In this document: one piece after another, positions 7,800-14,599 of the stretch
Position numbering within the stretch: the first letter of the stretch is position 1
Layout: the number at the start of each line of letters is the position of its first letter
From: an uncultured Duganella sp.
GTDB lineage: Bacteria; Pseudomonadota; Gammaproteobacteria; Burkholderiales; Burkholderiaceae
DNA: 15,690 nucleotides
Reading direction: 5' to 3'
NCBI GenBank assembly: GCA_946482635.1
Contig: CAMLSG010000128.1
Coordinates: forward strand, 1 to 15,690
Translations under genes and position numbers: made by a program
The notes under the pieces: generated by a model
Databases searched by the model: none
Told to the model about the DNA's origin: nothing
What the model saw: the letters and a program-made list of their open reading frames with translations, nothing else

Positions 7800-9183
7800 A
7801 CCAGTTCATGAGGCAAGGCGGCACCAGCAAGACCAGCGCCAGGACCAGGTAAATGAGTTGCAGCGGCACCATCCAGCGCGCCCAGGTCAGCCACGGAATG
7901 CGCGCCAGCGCCAGCACGCCGACCGTAATGCCGGAAGTCGGGATCATCGGCGTGGTGAATTCGCCGAACTGGAAAGCCAGGATCGCGGTCTGGCGCGACA
8001 CGCCGACCAGGTCTGCCAGCGGCGCCATGATCGGCATGGTCAGCGCGGCCTGGCCGCTGCCGGAGTGAATGAAGAAATTGATCACCGACTGGATCAGGAA
8101 CATCTTCTGCGCCGAGAAGATCGGCGAAGACGAGGCCACCAGCGGCATCAGGCCATGCAGCATGGTGTCGATGATATGGGCGTCGCGCGCCAGCACCATG
8201 GTGCCGCGCGCCAGCGCGATCACCAGGCCGGTGCCGACCAGGTCTTTCGAACCCTGCACGAAGGCCGCCACTGCCTCATCGGAATCGAGGCGGCCGATCA
8301 GCGCCACCACGATGGTCATGGCCAGGAACAGCGCGCCGATCTCCTCGATGAACCAGCCGAACTTGACGACGCCGAATACCATGCCGCCCAGCGTTGCGGC
8401 AAACACCCACAGCACTAGGCGATGGCGCGCGGTCATGCCTTCAAAGCCGCTGAAATCGACCACGCCTTCGGCGCGCTTTTCGATATCGAGCAGATAGGTC
8501 GGGCTTTTTTCGGGATGGCGCTTGACGCGCGCCGCGTACCACATCAGGAACACGATGGTGACCACGGTGGCAATCAGCCACACGATCACGCGATAGCCGA
8601 TGCCAGAGAACAGCGGCACGCCCGCAATGCCTTGCGCGATGCCCACGTTGAACGGATTCAGGAAAGCGGCGCAGAAGCCGACCTGCGAGCCGAGGAAGGG
8701 AATCGACACGCCGGTGATGGTGTCATACCCGAGCGCCAGCGCCAGCGGCACGAAGATCAGGATGAAGGGAATCGCCTCCTCGTTCATGCCAAAGGTGGCG
8801 CCACCGATCGAGAATAGCGTGACGAACACCGGGATCAGGGCCATGCGCACCACGTTCGAGCGCGAGTGCGCCCTGGCGATGGACTTGATCATGGCATCGA
8901 TGGCCTGCGTTTTGTGTAGCACATTGAAGGCGCCACCCGTCAGCATCACGAAGCCGATAATCAGTCCTGCTTCCGCGAAGCCCTTGATTGGCGCCATCAG
9001 CAGCGCCGCCAACCCCTGCGGCTTGCTTTCGATGTAGTGGAAGCTGCCCGGATCGACCAGTTGCTTGCCGTTGACGAGATGGGTTTCGTACTTGCCGCCC
9101 GGGACCAGCCAGGTAGCCAGCGCAATCAGCGCCAGGATCGCGAACAGCAGGACAAAGGTATTGGGGAGCTTGAGCTTCTTCAT
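7798..9183 (-). CDS. YfcC/DcuC-family membrane transporter
   Basis: The 461-residue protein is strongly hydrophobic with about 12 membrane segments and begins MKKLKLPNTFVLLFAIL. It carries features of the YfcC family (C4-dicarboxylate/DcuC superfamily, with relatives that exchange basic amino acids): WLVPGGKYE near the N-terminus, GAFNVLHKT, FSIGGATFGMNEEAIPF, FLGSQVGFCAAFLNPFNVGIAQ, and a C-terminal FIHSGSGQAALTMPIMAPL. Such proteins are inner-membrane secondary carriers for dicarboxylates, amino acids or small peptides; the substrate cannot be told here. Its ATG overlaps the stop of the secreted hydrolase gene (ATGA, 9180–9183), and there is no separate ribosome site, so translation is probably coupled. 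The deacylase-type gene follows 10 bases later. Together they suggest uptake followed by cytoplasmic cleavage of an acylated or peptide-like compound. Confidence 0.88.
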   Translation of the reverse strand: MKKLKLPNTFVLLFAILALIALATWLVPGGKYETHLVNGKQLVDPGSFHYIESKPQGLAALLMAPIKGFAEAGLIIGFVMLTGGAFNVLHKTQAIDAMIKSIARAHSRSNVVRMALIPVFVTLFSIGGATFGMNEEAIPFILIFVPLALALGYDTITGVSIPFLGSQVGFCAAFLNPFNVGIAQGIAGVPLFSGIGYRVIVWLIATVVTIVFLMWYAARVKRHPEKSPTYLLDIEKRAEGVVDFSGFEGMTARHRLVLWVFAATLGGMVFGVVKFGWFIEEIGALFLAMTIVVALIGRLDSDEAVAAFVQGSKDLVGTGLVIALARGTMVLARDAHIIDTMLHGLMPLVASSSPIFSAQKMFLIQSVINFFIHSGSGQAALTMPIMAPLADLVGVSRQTAILAFQFGEFTTPMIPTSGITVGVLALARIPWLTWARWMVPLQLIYLVLALVLLVPPCLMNW

Positions 9184-11225
9184 TGGTTGGGATACAGGTA
9201 ATTGCAGCTTTGGTCAGCCGGATCGCGGGCCAGGATGCGGTCGTACAGGCCGGTTCGCTCGGTGACGGTGCGTTCGACGTCTTCCTGCAGCAGCAGGCGT
9301 GCGGCGACCTGGCGTGCGGCGGCGGCACGGGTGGCGGCGATGAAGGCGTCGCGGGTGGCGTAGCGCGCCTGAAGGCTTGGGCGCGGGTCGTTGGCGGCCT
9401 TGCGCTCGGCTTCGGTGCGGGAGAACGGGACGAAACTGCCGTCGTAGCGCGACGTGGCCCAGGCAAAGCCGGTCTCCGGCGCGCGCAGGTTCCAGCCGGT
9501 GTGGGTGCCGAGCGGCGCCTGCAGTTCAACAAGGCGCACGCCGCCGCGGTCGTTGCCGTCGGCGTCCGGCGCCGGAACGCGGGTCTCGAACGCCATTTTC
9601 TGCGCCGGCGGCACCAGGTCGGCAATGCCTTGCGACAGGAAGCGCGCACCGTAATCCAGGCGCGGCTCGCGCAAGTTCTGCTCCGGCGGCGTGAGGCCCG
9701 GCACGGCAGGGAAAGCCTTGCGGTAAGCATCGACCGACACCAAGGTGCCGTCTTCCAGGCGCGGATAGGCGCTGGCGGGCGGCGGCGTGCCTTTGCTGGT
9801 CCAGCCATCCAGCGCTAGCATCAGGGCGCGCAACGAAAGGTAGTAGTTGGTGGTCGAGACGCAGGCGGTAAACGGAGCGCGGGTGCGCGAACGGCCGACA
9901 TAATGCTGGGCGCCCATCAGGCCGTACACGCGCACGTTGGGTGCCGGAGCGACGTCGCCCACGCCATCCGGCGCTGTGGTCAGCAGCGATGCGCCGCGGT
10001 TCCAGAATTCGGCCGAGGTGTTCGCGATCAGGAGCTTCGGCGCCCGGCCATACTTGTCCTTGGCGTGGTCCAGCGTGGAGGCCACGCGGCCGGTCACCGG
10101 GTCGCGCGTCGGCGTGCTGGTGAACGGGAAGGCGTCGGTCGGGTAATCATGCTCTTCCAGCATCGACGGATGGCGCGTGACCTGGACGAAGCGGCTGTTG
10201 AAGCCGCCCGAACCACCTGCGCCTGGCACTTCCAGCAAGGCGCCGTCGAACACCATGCGGCCCTGCTCGTCTAGGTTCAGGCCATCATGCAGCATGCGGC
10301 CAATCAGGCGTGCCGACTGGCTGTAGCCGAACATCAGCATCGTCTTCGGCAGCGAAGCGCCTTCCACCTGGTTATCGCGGAAATACGCCAGCAAGTCGCG
10401 GATGCCAGCCAGCCCTGCACCGGTCACTTTCGGGTCTTTTGCCTCATAGCGTACTTCGTAAATCATGCCGGGCTGGAAGCCGCCTTGCAGCTTGATGCGT
10501 CCCGGGCCGCCCGGCTGCTCCGGCGCCACGAATTCCCAACGGCTGCGCTCGACCGGGCGGCGAATGTCGCCCTGGTGCGTGCGTTCAGTCAGCACGGCTT
10601 CGGGATCGTTCGGCGTGGCAGGCTCGTAGCCAATGCCGCGCAAGCCGGCGTAACTTGCCACCTCCGTGGGGGCGTCGACGATAAATTCGTTCGAGGTCAG
10701 GCCGCGCGGGCCTTTCACCACGGGCGCCTTGAATATGAGGGGCTTTACTCCGGCGGGCGATGGCGCCACGTCCCAGGTCCAGGCCGAGAACAGCATGCTG
10801 AAACCGTGGCGCATCATGAAGCCGTCGCCGGCATCTTCCGCCGTCGTGGGGTCGTTGTTTTTTGGCGCCTTGCCATTGAACTGGCCCAGCACGACGATAT
10901 TGCCGCGGTTGTTGACGTCATACACCAGCGTGCCGGTCTTGCCGCTTACAGGCCGCAGCAGCACGAACTCGCTGGAGAATCGCACCATGCCGCGCTTGTC
11001 GCGCGGGGCGCGCTTCAGGTCGACGATAGGCAGGTTGGCGGTGGCCTTGGGATTGAGCGAGAAGTAAGCGATGCCGCGCAGCTTTTCATACTCGCCGGCC
11101 TCGCCGAACTTGACGCCCGGTGCGAACGGCACGCGTTCGGTGATCTCGATGCGCTCGACAGCAGCCTGCGATGCGCCGGTTGCAAGCATGATGGCAGCGA
11201 TCGCCGCCCAGCGGGATTTCTTCAT
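9180..11225 (-). CDS. Secreted alpha/beta hydrolase domain-containing protein
   Basis: The product has 681 residues and starts MKKSRWAAIAAIMLATGASQA, a Sec signal peptide with cleavage likely after A21 or A22. The mature part fits the large 'alpha/beta hydrolase domain' family (Abhydrolase_10 type). The nucleophile elbow is FGYSQSARLIGR with S302 in G-x-S-x-S. A histidine in GAQHYVGRSR and an acidic/His stretch (MLEEHDYPTD) follow and may complete the active site, but I cannot assign the triad. It should act outside the cytoplasm as an esterase or amidase. The frame stays open upstream through the topB tail, but the signal peptide fixes the start at 11225. No good ribosome site precedes it, and a terminator hairpin ends only about 17 bases before the ATG. 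It heads an operon with the YfcC-type transporter (4-base overlap) and the AstE-like gene. Confidence 0.87.
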   Translation of the reverse strand: MKKSRWAAIAAIMLATGASQAAVERIEITERVPFAPGVKFGEAGEYEKLRGIAYFSLNPKATANLPIVDLKRAPRDKRGMVRFSSEFVLLRPVSGKTGTLVYDVNNRGNIVVLGQFNGKAPKNNDPTTAEDAGDGFMMRHGFSMLFSAWTWDVAPSPAGVKPLIFKAPVVKGPRGLTSNEFIVDAPTEVASYAGLRGIGYEPATPNDPEAVLTERTHQGDIRRPVERSRWEFVAPEQPGGPGRIKLQGGFQPGMIYEVRYEAKDPKVTGAGLAGIRDLLAYFRDNQVEGASLPKTMLMFGYSQSARLIGRMLHDGLNLDEQGRMVFDGALLEVPGAGGSGGFNSRFVQVTRHPSMLEEHDYPTDAFPFTSTPTRDPVTGRVASTLDHAKDKYGRAPKLLIANTSAEFWNRGASLLTTAPDGVGDVAPAPNVRVYGLMGAQHYVGRSRTRAPFTACVSTTNYYLSLRALMLALDGWTSKGTPPPASAYPRLEDGTLVSVDAYRKAFPAVPGLTPPEQNLREPRLDYGARFLSQGIADLVPPAQKMAFETRVPAPDADGNDRGGVRLVELQAPLGTHTGWNLRAPETGFAWATSRYDGSFVPFSRTEAERKAANDPRPSLQARYATRDAFIAATRAAAARQVAARLLLQEDVERTVTERTGLYDRILARDPADQSCNYLYPNQ

Positions 11226-11230
11226 GGTGT

Positions 11231-11265
11231 CGAATAAAGTAAAACGGGACCGCGCGGGTCCCGTT
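11231..11265 (-). terminator. Rho-independent terminator after topB
   Basis: A perfect 9-bp stem (AACGGGACC at 11243–11251 with GGTCCCGTT at 11257–11265) closes a 5-base GCGCG loop. On the minus strand it is followed by TTTTACTTTATT. The structure starts just after the topB stop at 11269–11271. It ends very close to the hydrolase start at 11225, so it also forms that gene's 5' leader. Confidence 0.88.
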
Positions 11266-11268
11266 GGT

Positions 11269-13938
11269 TTATTCCGCTGCGGCGGTTTTCTTGGCGGCTG
11301 CCTTTTTCGCTGCCGGCTTTTTGGCTGCAGCTTTTTTGGCTGGAGCCTTTTTCGCCGCTGCTTTCTTGGCGGCTGGCTTGGCGGCCGGTGCTGCCTCGGC
11401 CGCGCCCTCTGCGCCGTCAGCCTTCGCTGCCGTCTTCTTGGCCGCAGCACCCGGTTTGGCCTTGCGCTCCTCGAACTCGAAGCTGATCTTGCCATCCTTG
11501 CCGCGTACCAGGAAGGCCTTGAATGGCCGGCGGGTACGCTGCGAGATAAAGCCCGGCAGCAGGTCGGTCTTGCCTTCGTTGAGCAGCTTGGCCATCTGCT
11601 CCGGCAGGATCTCCTGTTGCAGGATGATGCGGCTGGAACGGAAGTCGCAAGTCTTTGGCTTGGCTACCTGGTTCTCGCAAGTATAGGCCAGGCCCATCTC
11701 GTACACGCCGCCGGCGCATTTCGGGCAAGGGCCGAGCGGCGTCTGGCCGGTGAAGTCGACGCCTTCGCCGTCTTCGCCTTCCTCGTCGTTCTGGCCGAAG
11801 TCGAACTCCAGCTTGAAGTTCTTGATTTCTTCATCCTTCACGATGCGCAGGATGGCGGCGAACGGACGGCCCATCTTGGAGCGGAAGCCCTGCAGCGGGC
11901 CGATGGTACGGTCGCGCAGCAGCTGTTCCACTTCCTCGATTTCGAACTGGCGGCCGCCAGGCACCTTGGTCATCGAGAATTCGCACTTGGTGCAGGCGAA
12001 ACGGCGGTAGTTTTCCTTGACTACGCCACCGCAGTTCGGGCACGGCGTCTTCAGCGTTGCGTAATCGCCCGGAATGGTGTCGTTGTCGTATTCCTTGGCG
12101 CGCTTGACGATGATCTGGGTCATCTGGGCGATTTCGCGCATGAATTCTTCACGCGAGATCTTGCCCTTTTCCATCTGCGACAGCTTGTATTCCCATTCGC
12201 CGGTCAGTTCCGGCGCGGTCAGTTCGCTCACGCCCAGGCCGCGCAGCAGCGTCATGAGCTGGAACGCCTTGGCGGTCGGCATCAGTTCGCGGCCTTCGCG
12301 CAGCAGGTATTTCTCGCCCAGCAGGCCTTCGATGATGGCCGCGCGCGTTGCCGGCGTGCCCAGGCCCTTGCCGGCCATCGCATCGCGCAGTTCGTCCGAG
12401 TCGACCAGCTTGCCCGCGCCTTCCATTGCCGACAACAGCGTCGCTTCGGTATAGCGTGCGGGCGGCTTGGTCACCAAGCCGTTCGGCGTGACTTTTTCGG
12501 TCAGGACTTTCTCGCCCTTGGCCACCGGCACCAGGTTGCCGCCGCTGCCTTCTTTGTCGTCGTCGCCGGCTGCGTCCTTGCCGTAGATCGCCATCCAGCC
12601 CGGATTGATCATCACCTTGCCTTCGGTCTTGAACTGGTGGCCAGCCACTTCGGTGAAGCGGGTGGTGACCAGGAATTCCGCGGCCGGGAAGAACACCGCC
12701 ATGAAGCGGCGGGTCACCAGGTCGTACAGTTTCTGTTCCGGCTCCGACAGGCCCTTGGGCTGGATGCCGGTCGGGATGATCGCGAAGTGGTCGCTGATCT
12801 TGGTGTTGTCGAAGATGCGCTTGTTCGGCTTGACCCAGCCCTTGTCCAGGATCTGCTTGGCGAACTGGTTGTAGTTGTGGTTGTCCTTCAGGACTTCCAG
12901 CGTGTCCTTGACGGTCGGCAGGTAGTCTTCCGGCAGGTGGCGCGAATCGGTACGCGGGTAGGTCAGCACCTTGTGCTTCTCGTACAGCGCCTGCGCCAGG
13001 CCCAGGGTATTCTTGGCCGAGAAGCCGAAACGCGAGTTGGCTTCGCGCTGCAGCGAAGTCAGGTCGAACAGGCCGGGCGACATCGAGGTGGTCGGCTTCG
13101 ATTCCTCGGTGACGTTGCCCTGCTTGCCCTTGCAAGCCAGCGCGATCGAATCGGCGGCTGCCTTGCTCCACAGGCGCTCAGCCTTCTTTTCCGGATCGTT
13201 CTCGTCCTTCTTGAAGCTGGTGTCGAGCCAGCGGCCTTCATAGATGCCGGCGGCGCACACGAACTCGGCGCGCACTTCCCAGTAGTCGCGGGAGACGAAA
13301 TTCTTGATCTTCTCTTCGCGCTCGACCACGATCGACAGGGTCGGCGTCTGCACGCGGCCCACGGTGGTCAGGTAGAAGCCGCCCTCTTTCGAGTTGAAGG
13401 CGGTCATGGCGCGGGTGCCGTTGATGCCGATCAGCCAGTCCGCTTCCGAGCGGCAGCGCGCGGCATCGGCCAACGGCAGCATTTCGTCGTCGCTGCGCAG
13501 GTGGGTGAAGCCGTCGCGGATCGCGGTCGGCGTCATCGACTGCAACCACAGGCGCTTGACCGGCTGCTTGGCTTTCGCATTCTGCGCGATCAGGCGGAAG
13601 ATCAGTTCACCTTCGCGGCCCGCGTCGCATGCGTTAATCAGGGTGGTAACGTCCTTGCGCTTGATCAGCTTGTTCAGCACCTTCAGCCGCGATTCGGTCT
13701 TGGCGATCGGGTTCAGCGCAAAGTACGGCGGGATCATCGGCAAATGGGTGAAGGTCCATTTGCCGCGCTTGACGTCGTGCTCTTCTGGCACGGCGATTTC
13801 CAGCAGGTGACCCACTGCGGAAGACAGCACGTAGTCGTCGGATTCGAAATACTCATCGTGCTTGCTGAAGCCGCCAAGGGCTTTCGCGATGTCGTTCGCG
13901 ACAGAAGGTTTCTCAGCGATGATGAGGGCTTTACTCAT
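11269..13938 (-). CDS. topB: DNA topoisomerase III
   Basis: This 889-residue type IA topoisomerase relaxes and decatenates DNA by passing single strands. The N-terminal Toprim domain starts SKALIIAEKPSVAND (E9) and has DAGREGE at 105–111. The catalytic tyrosine is Y327 in LTYPRTDS, close to Y328 of the E. coli enzyme. After the core come two cysteine clusters that look like zinc fingers (C633, C636, C649, C652; C738, C741, C754, C764), then a small C-terminal repeat domain (LLPGFISQRTRRPFKAFLV) and a 64-residue Lys/Ala tail. E. coli TopB is 653 residues, so this is the long form. The start at MSKAL is chosen by homology; the frame continues 30 codons upstream but without family resemblance. 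In the Toprim DxDxE motif the second Asp is Gly (G107). It follows dprA and smg, an order common in betaproteobacteria. Confidence 0.96.
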   Translation of the reverse strand: MSKALIIAEKPSVANDIAKALGGFSKHDEYFESDDYVLSSAVGHLLEIAVPEEHDVKRGKWTFTHLPMIPPYFALNPIAKTESRLKVLNKLIKRKDVTTLINACDAGREGELIFRLIAQNAKAKQPVKRLWLQSMTPTAIRDGFTHLRSDDEMLPLADAARCRSEADWLIGINGTRAMTAFNSKEGGFYLTTVGRVQTPTLSIVVEREEKIKNFVSRDYWEVRAEFVCAAGIYEGRWLDTSFKKDENDPEKKAERLWSKAAADSIALACKGKQGNVTEESKPTTSMSPGLFDLTSLQREANSRFGFSAKNTLGLAQALYEKHKVLTYPRTDSRHLPEDYLPTVKDTLEVLKDNHNYNQFAKQILDKGWVKPNKRIFDNTKISDHFAIIPTGIQPKGLSEPEQKLYDLVTRRFMAVFFPAAEFLVTTRFTEVAGHQFKTEGKVMINPGWMAIYGKDAAGDDDKEGSGGNLVPVAKGEKVLTEKVTPNGLVTKPPARYTEATLLSAMEGAGKLVDSDELRDAMAGKGLGTPATRAAIIEGLLGEKYLLREGRELMPTAKAFQLMTLLRGLGVSELTAPELTGEWEYKLSQMEKGKISREEFMREIAQMTQIIVKRAKEYDNDTIPGDYATLKTPCPNCGGVVKENYRRFACTKCEFSMTKVPGGRQFEIEEVEQLLRDRTIGPLQGFRSKMGRPFAAILRIVKDEEIKNFKLEFDFGQNDEEGEDGEGVDFTGQTPLGPCPKCAGGVYEMGLAYTCENQVAKPKTCDFRSSRIILQQEILPEQMAKLLNEGKTDLLPGFISQRTRRPFKAFLVRGKDGKISFEFEERKAKPGAAAKKTAAKADGAEGAAEAAPAAKPAAKKAAAKKAPAKKAAAKKPAAKKAAAKKTAAAE
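11272..11463 (-). repeat. Lys/Ala-rich tail-coding tandem repeat in topB
   Basis: Residues 826–889 of TopB consist mostly of repeated AAKK and AAAKK units with a few Pro and Thr, like histone H1 or bacterial H1-like tails. The DNA shows repeated segments of the form ctttnttggc(g)gc. Such tracts can expand or contract by slippage. The tail probably binds DNA non-specifically; this is inference from charge. Confidence 0.8.
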
Positions 13939-13973
13939 ATTTATAGTTCTCGTCGGTGTATGCGGCAGCGCGC

Positions 13974-13979
13974 ATAATA
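13974..13979 (-). promoter_or_regulatory. Possible -10 box of topB
   Basis: On the minus strand TATTAT lies 35 bases upstream of the topB ATG, in an AT-rich spacer after the smg hairpin. No convincing -35 is found at 16–18 bases, so this is a weak call. Confidence 0.25.
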
Positions 13980-14007
13980 CAACATTCGCAAGTAAGCGCT
14001 GGCTTGC

Positions 14008-14024
14008 GGCTTCATATGAAAGCC
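14008..14024. promoter_or_regulatory. Palindrome upstream of topB, candidate operator
   Basis: TTCATATGAA (14011–14020) is a perfect 10-base palindrome, flanked by GGC on the left (14008–14010) and, after one extra A, by GCC on the right (14022–14024). It lies 70–86 bases before the topB ATG, upstream of the possible -10, where an operator or activator site could be. No regulator is named by the sequence. Confidence 0.3.
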
Positions 14025-14053
14025 ACAATGCTGCAAATATTATTACGGAAACG

Positions 14054-14075
14054 GCCGGCGTTGGGCAACGCCGGC
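14054..14075 (-). terminator. Hairpin after smg, probable terminator
   Basis: A perfect 9-bp stem (GCCGGCGTT at 14054–14062 with AACGCCGGC at 14067–14075) closes a 4-base loop GGGC, eleven bases after the smg stop. On the minus strand the following bases are CGTTTCCGTAATAATATTT, a broken T-tract, so termination may be partial or aided by Rho. Confidence 0.65.
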
Positions 14076-14085
14076 AAGAGTGTGC

Positions 14086-14550
14086 TTAGTGCAACAGGCG
14101 CGGCGCCTGCTCTTCTTCGGCGCCAAACAGGTCGTCGAACATCAGGGCGTCCGGCTCCTTGCCCTGGCTCCACAGCAGCATCAGCACGATAATCTTCAGC
14201 TTGCCCAGCGACACCGGGGCCTCGTCCAGCGCCAGGGCGCGTTCGATGACGATTTCGCGTTGCAGCGGGGACAGCAGGCCGGCGCTCTCCAGGAACTGGA
14301 TAAAGCCGACGGCGGGCGTACCCAGTACGTCGAGCTCCTGGCGCACGTAGAAGCGCGTGCCAGAAGATGCGGCCGTCAGCGACTGCTCGACGCCAGCCAT
14401 GGCGGCGAGGTCATTCAGCCAGACCAGCGCCTCGGAAATCTCTACATCGTCGAAACCGACTGCGGAGAGTTTCTTTGCCAATGCTGCGGGTTCAGGGCAG
14501 GCATCAGGGCGGTAATAGGTCTCGTACAGGTAAACCAGGATGTCAAACAT
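14086..14550 (-). CDS. smg: Smg family protein (DUF494)
   Basis: The protein has 154 residues and starts [13 protein letters not shown], the conserved beginning of the Smg (DUF494) family. Further family features are the segment [18 protein letters not shown], the middle part with [14 protein letters not shown] and [13 protein letters not shown], and [13 protein letters not shown]; the acidic C-terminus ends in [15 protein letters not shown]. It is a small, soluble helical protein with no signal peptide. Its biochemical role is unknown; it is nearly always encoded next to dprA in beta- and gammaproteobacteria, as it is here (49 bases after dprA). It probably shares a transcript with dprA, and a hairpin follows its stop. 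Confidence 0.95.
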   Translation of the reverse strand: MFDILVYLYETYYRPDACPEPAALAKKLSAVGFDDVEISEALVWLNDLAAMAGVEQSLTAASSGTRFYVRQELDVLGTPAVGFIQFLESAGLLSPLQREIVIERALALDEAPVSLGKLKIIVLMLLWSQGKEPDALMFDDLFGAEEEQAPRLLH

Positions 14551-14599
14551 GGCGCTACTTTAGCAGCATCTGCGAGCCGGGCACAAGCATAACGGTGGC

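Noticed and set aside
6171..7811. Plus-strand frame of 546 codons covering the third DUF-operon gene and the AstE-like gene.
   Set aside because: It spans a real plus-strand gene in another frame and an antisense enzyme gene with a clear zinc site; composition is that of a shadow.
11226..11495. 90-residue Arg/Pro/Gln-rich N-terminal extension of the secreted hydrolase.
   Set aside because: It overlaps the topB tail in another frame and crosses the terminator; a perfect signal peptide begins at 11225.
11264..11686. Plus-strand frame rich in Ala and Phe that resembles a membrane protein.
   Set aside because: It is the reverse complement of the Lys/Ala tail codons of topB (AAG/AAA read backwards as CTT/TTT), so the hydrophobicity is an artefact.
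11071..13977. A 968-codon open frame on the plus strand opposite topB.
   Set aside because: It is the antisense shadow of topB, kept open by high GC. Its translation is compositionally odd (many Arg, Gln, His, Ala), while the minus strand encodes a clear topoisomerase with all motifs.
13939..14028. 30-residue N-terminal extension of TopB.
   Set aside because: Family members begin at the Toprim strand (SKALIIAEKPS); the extension covers the AT-rich promoter region.
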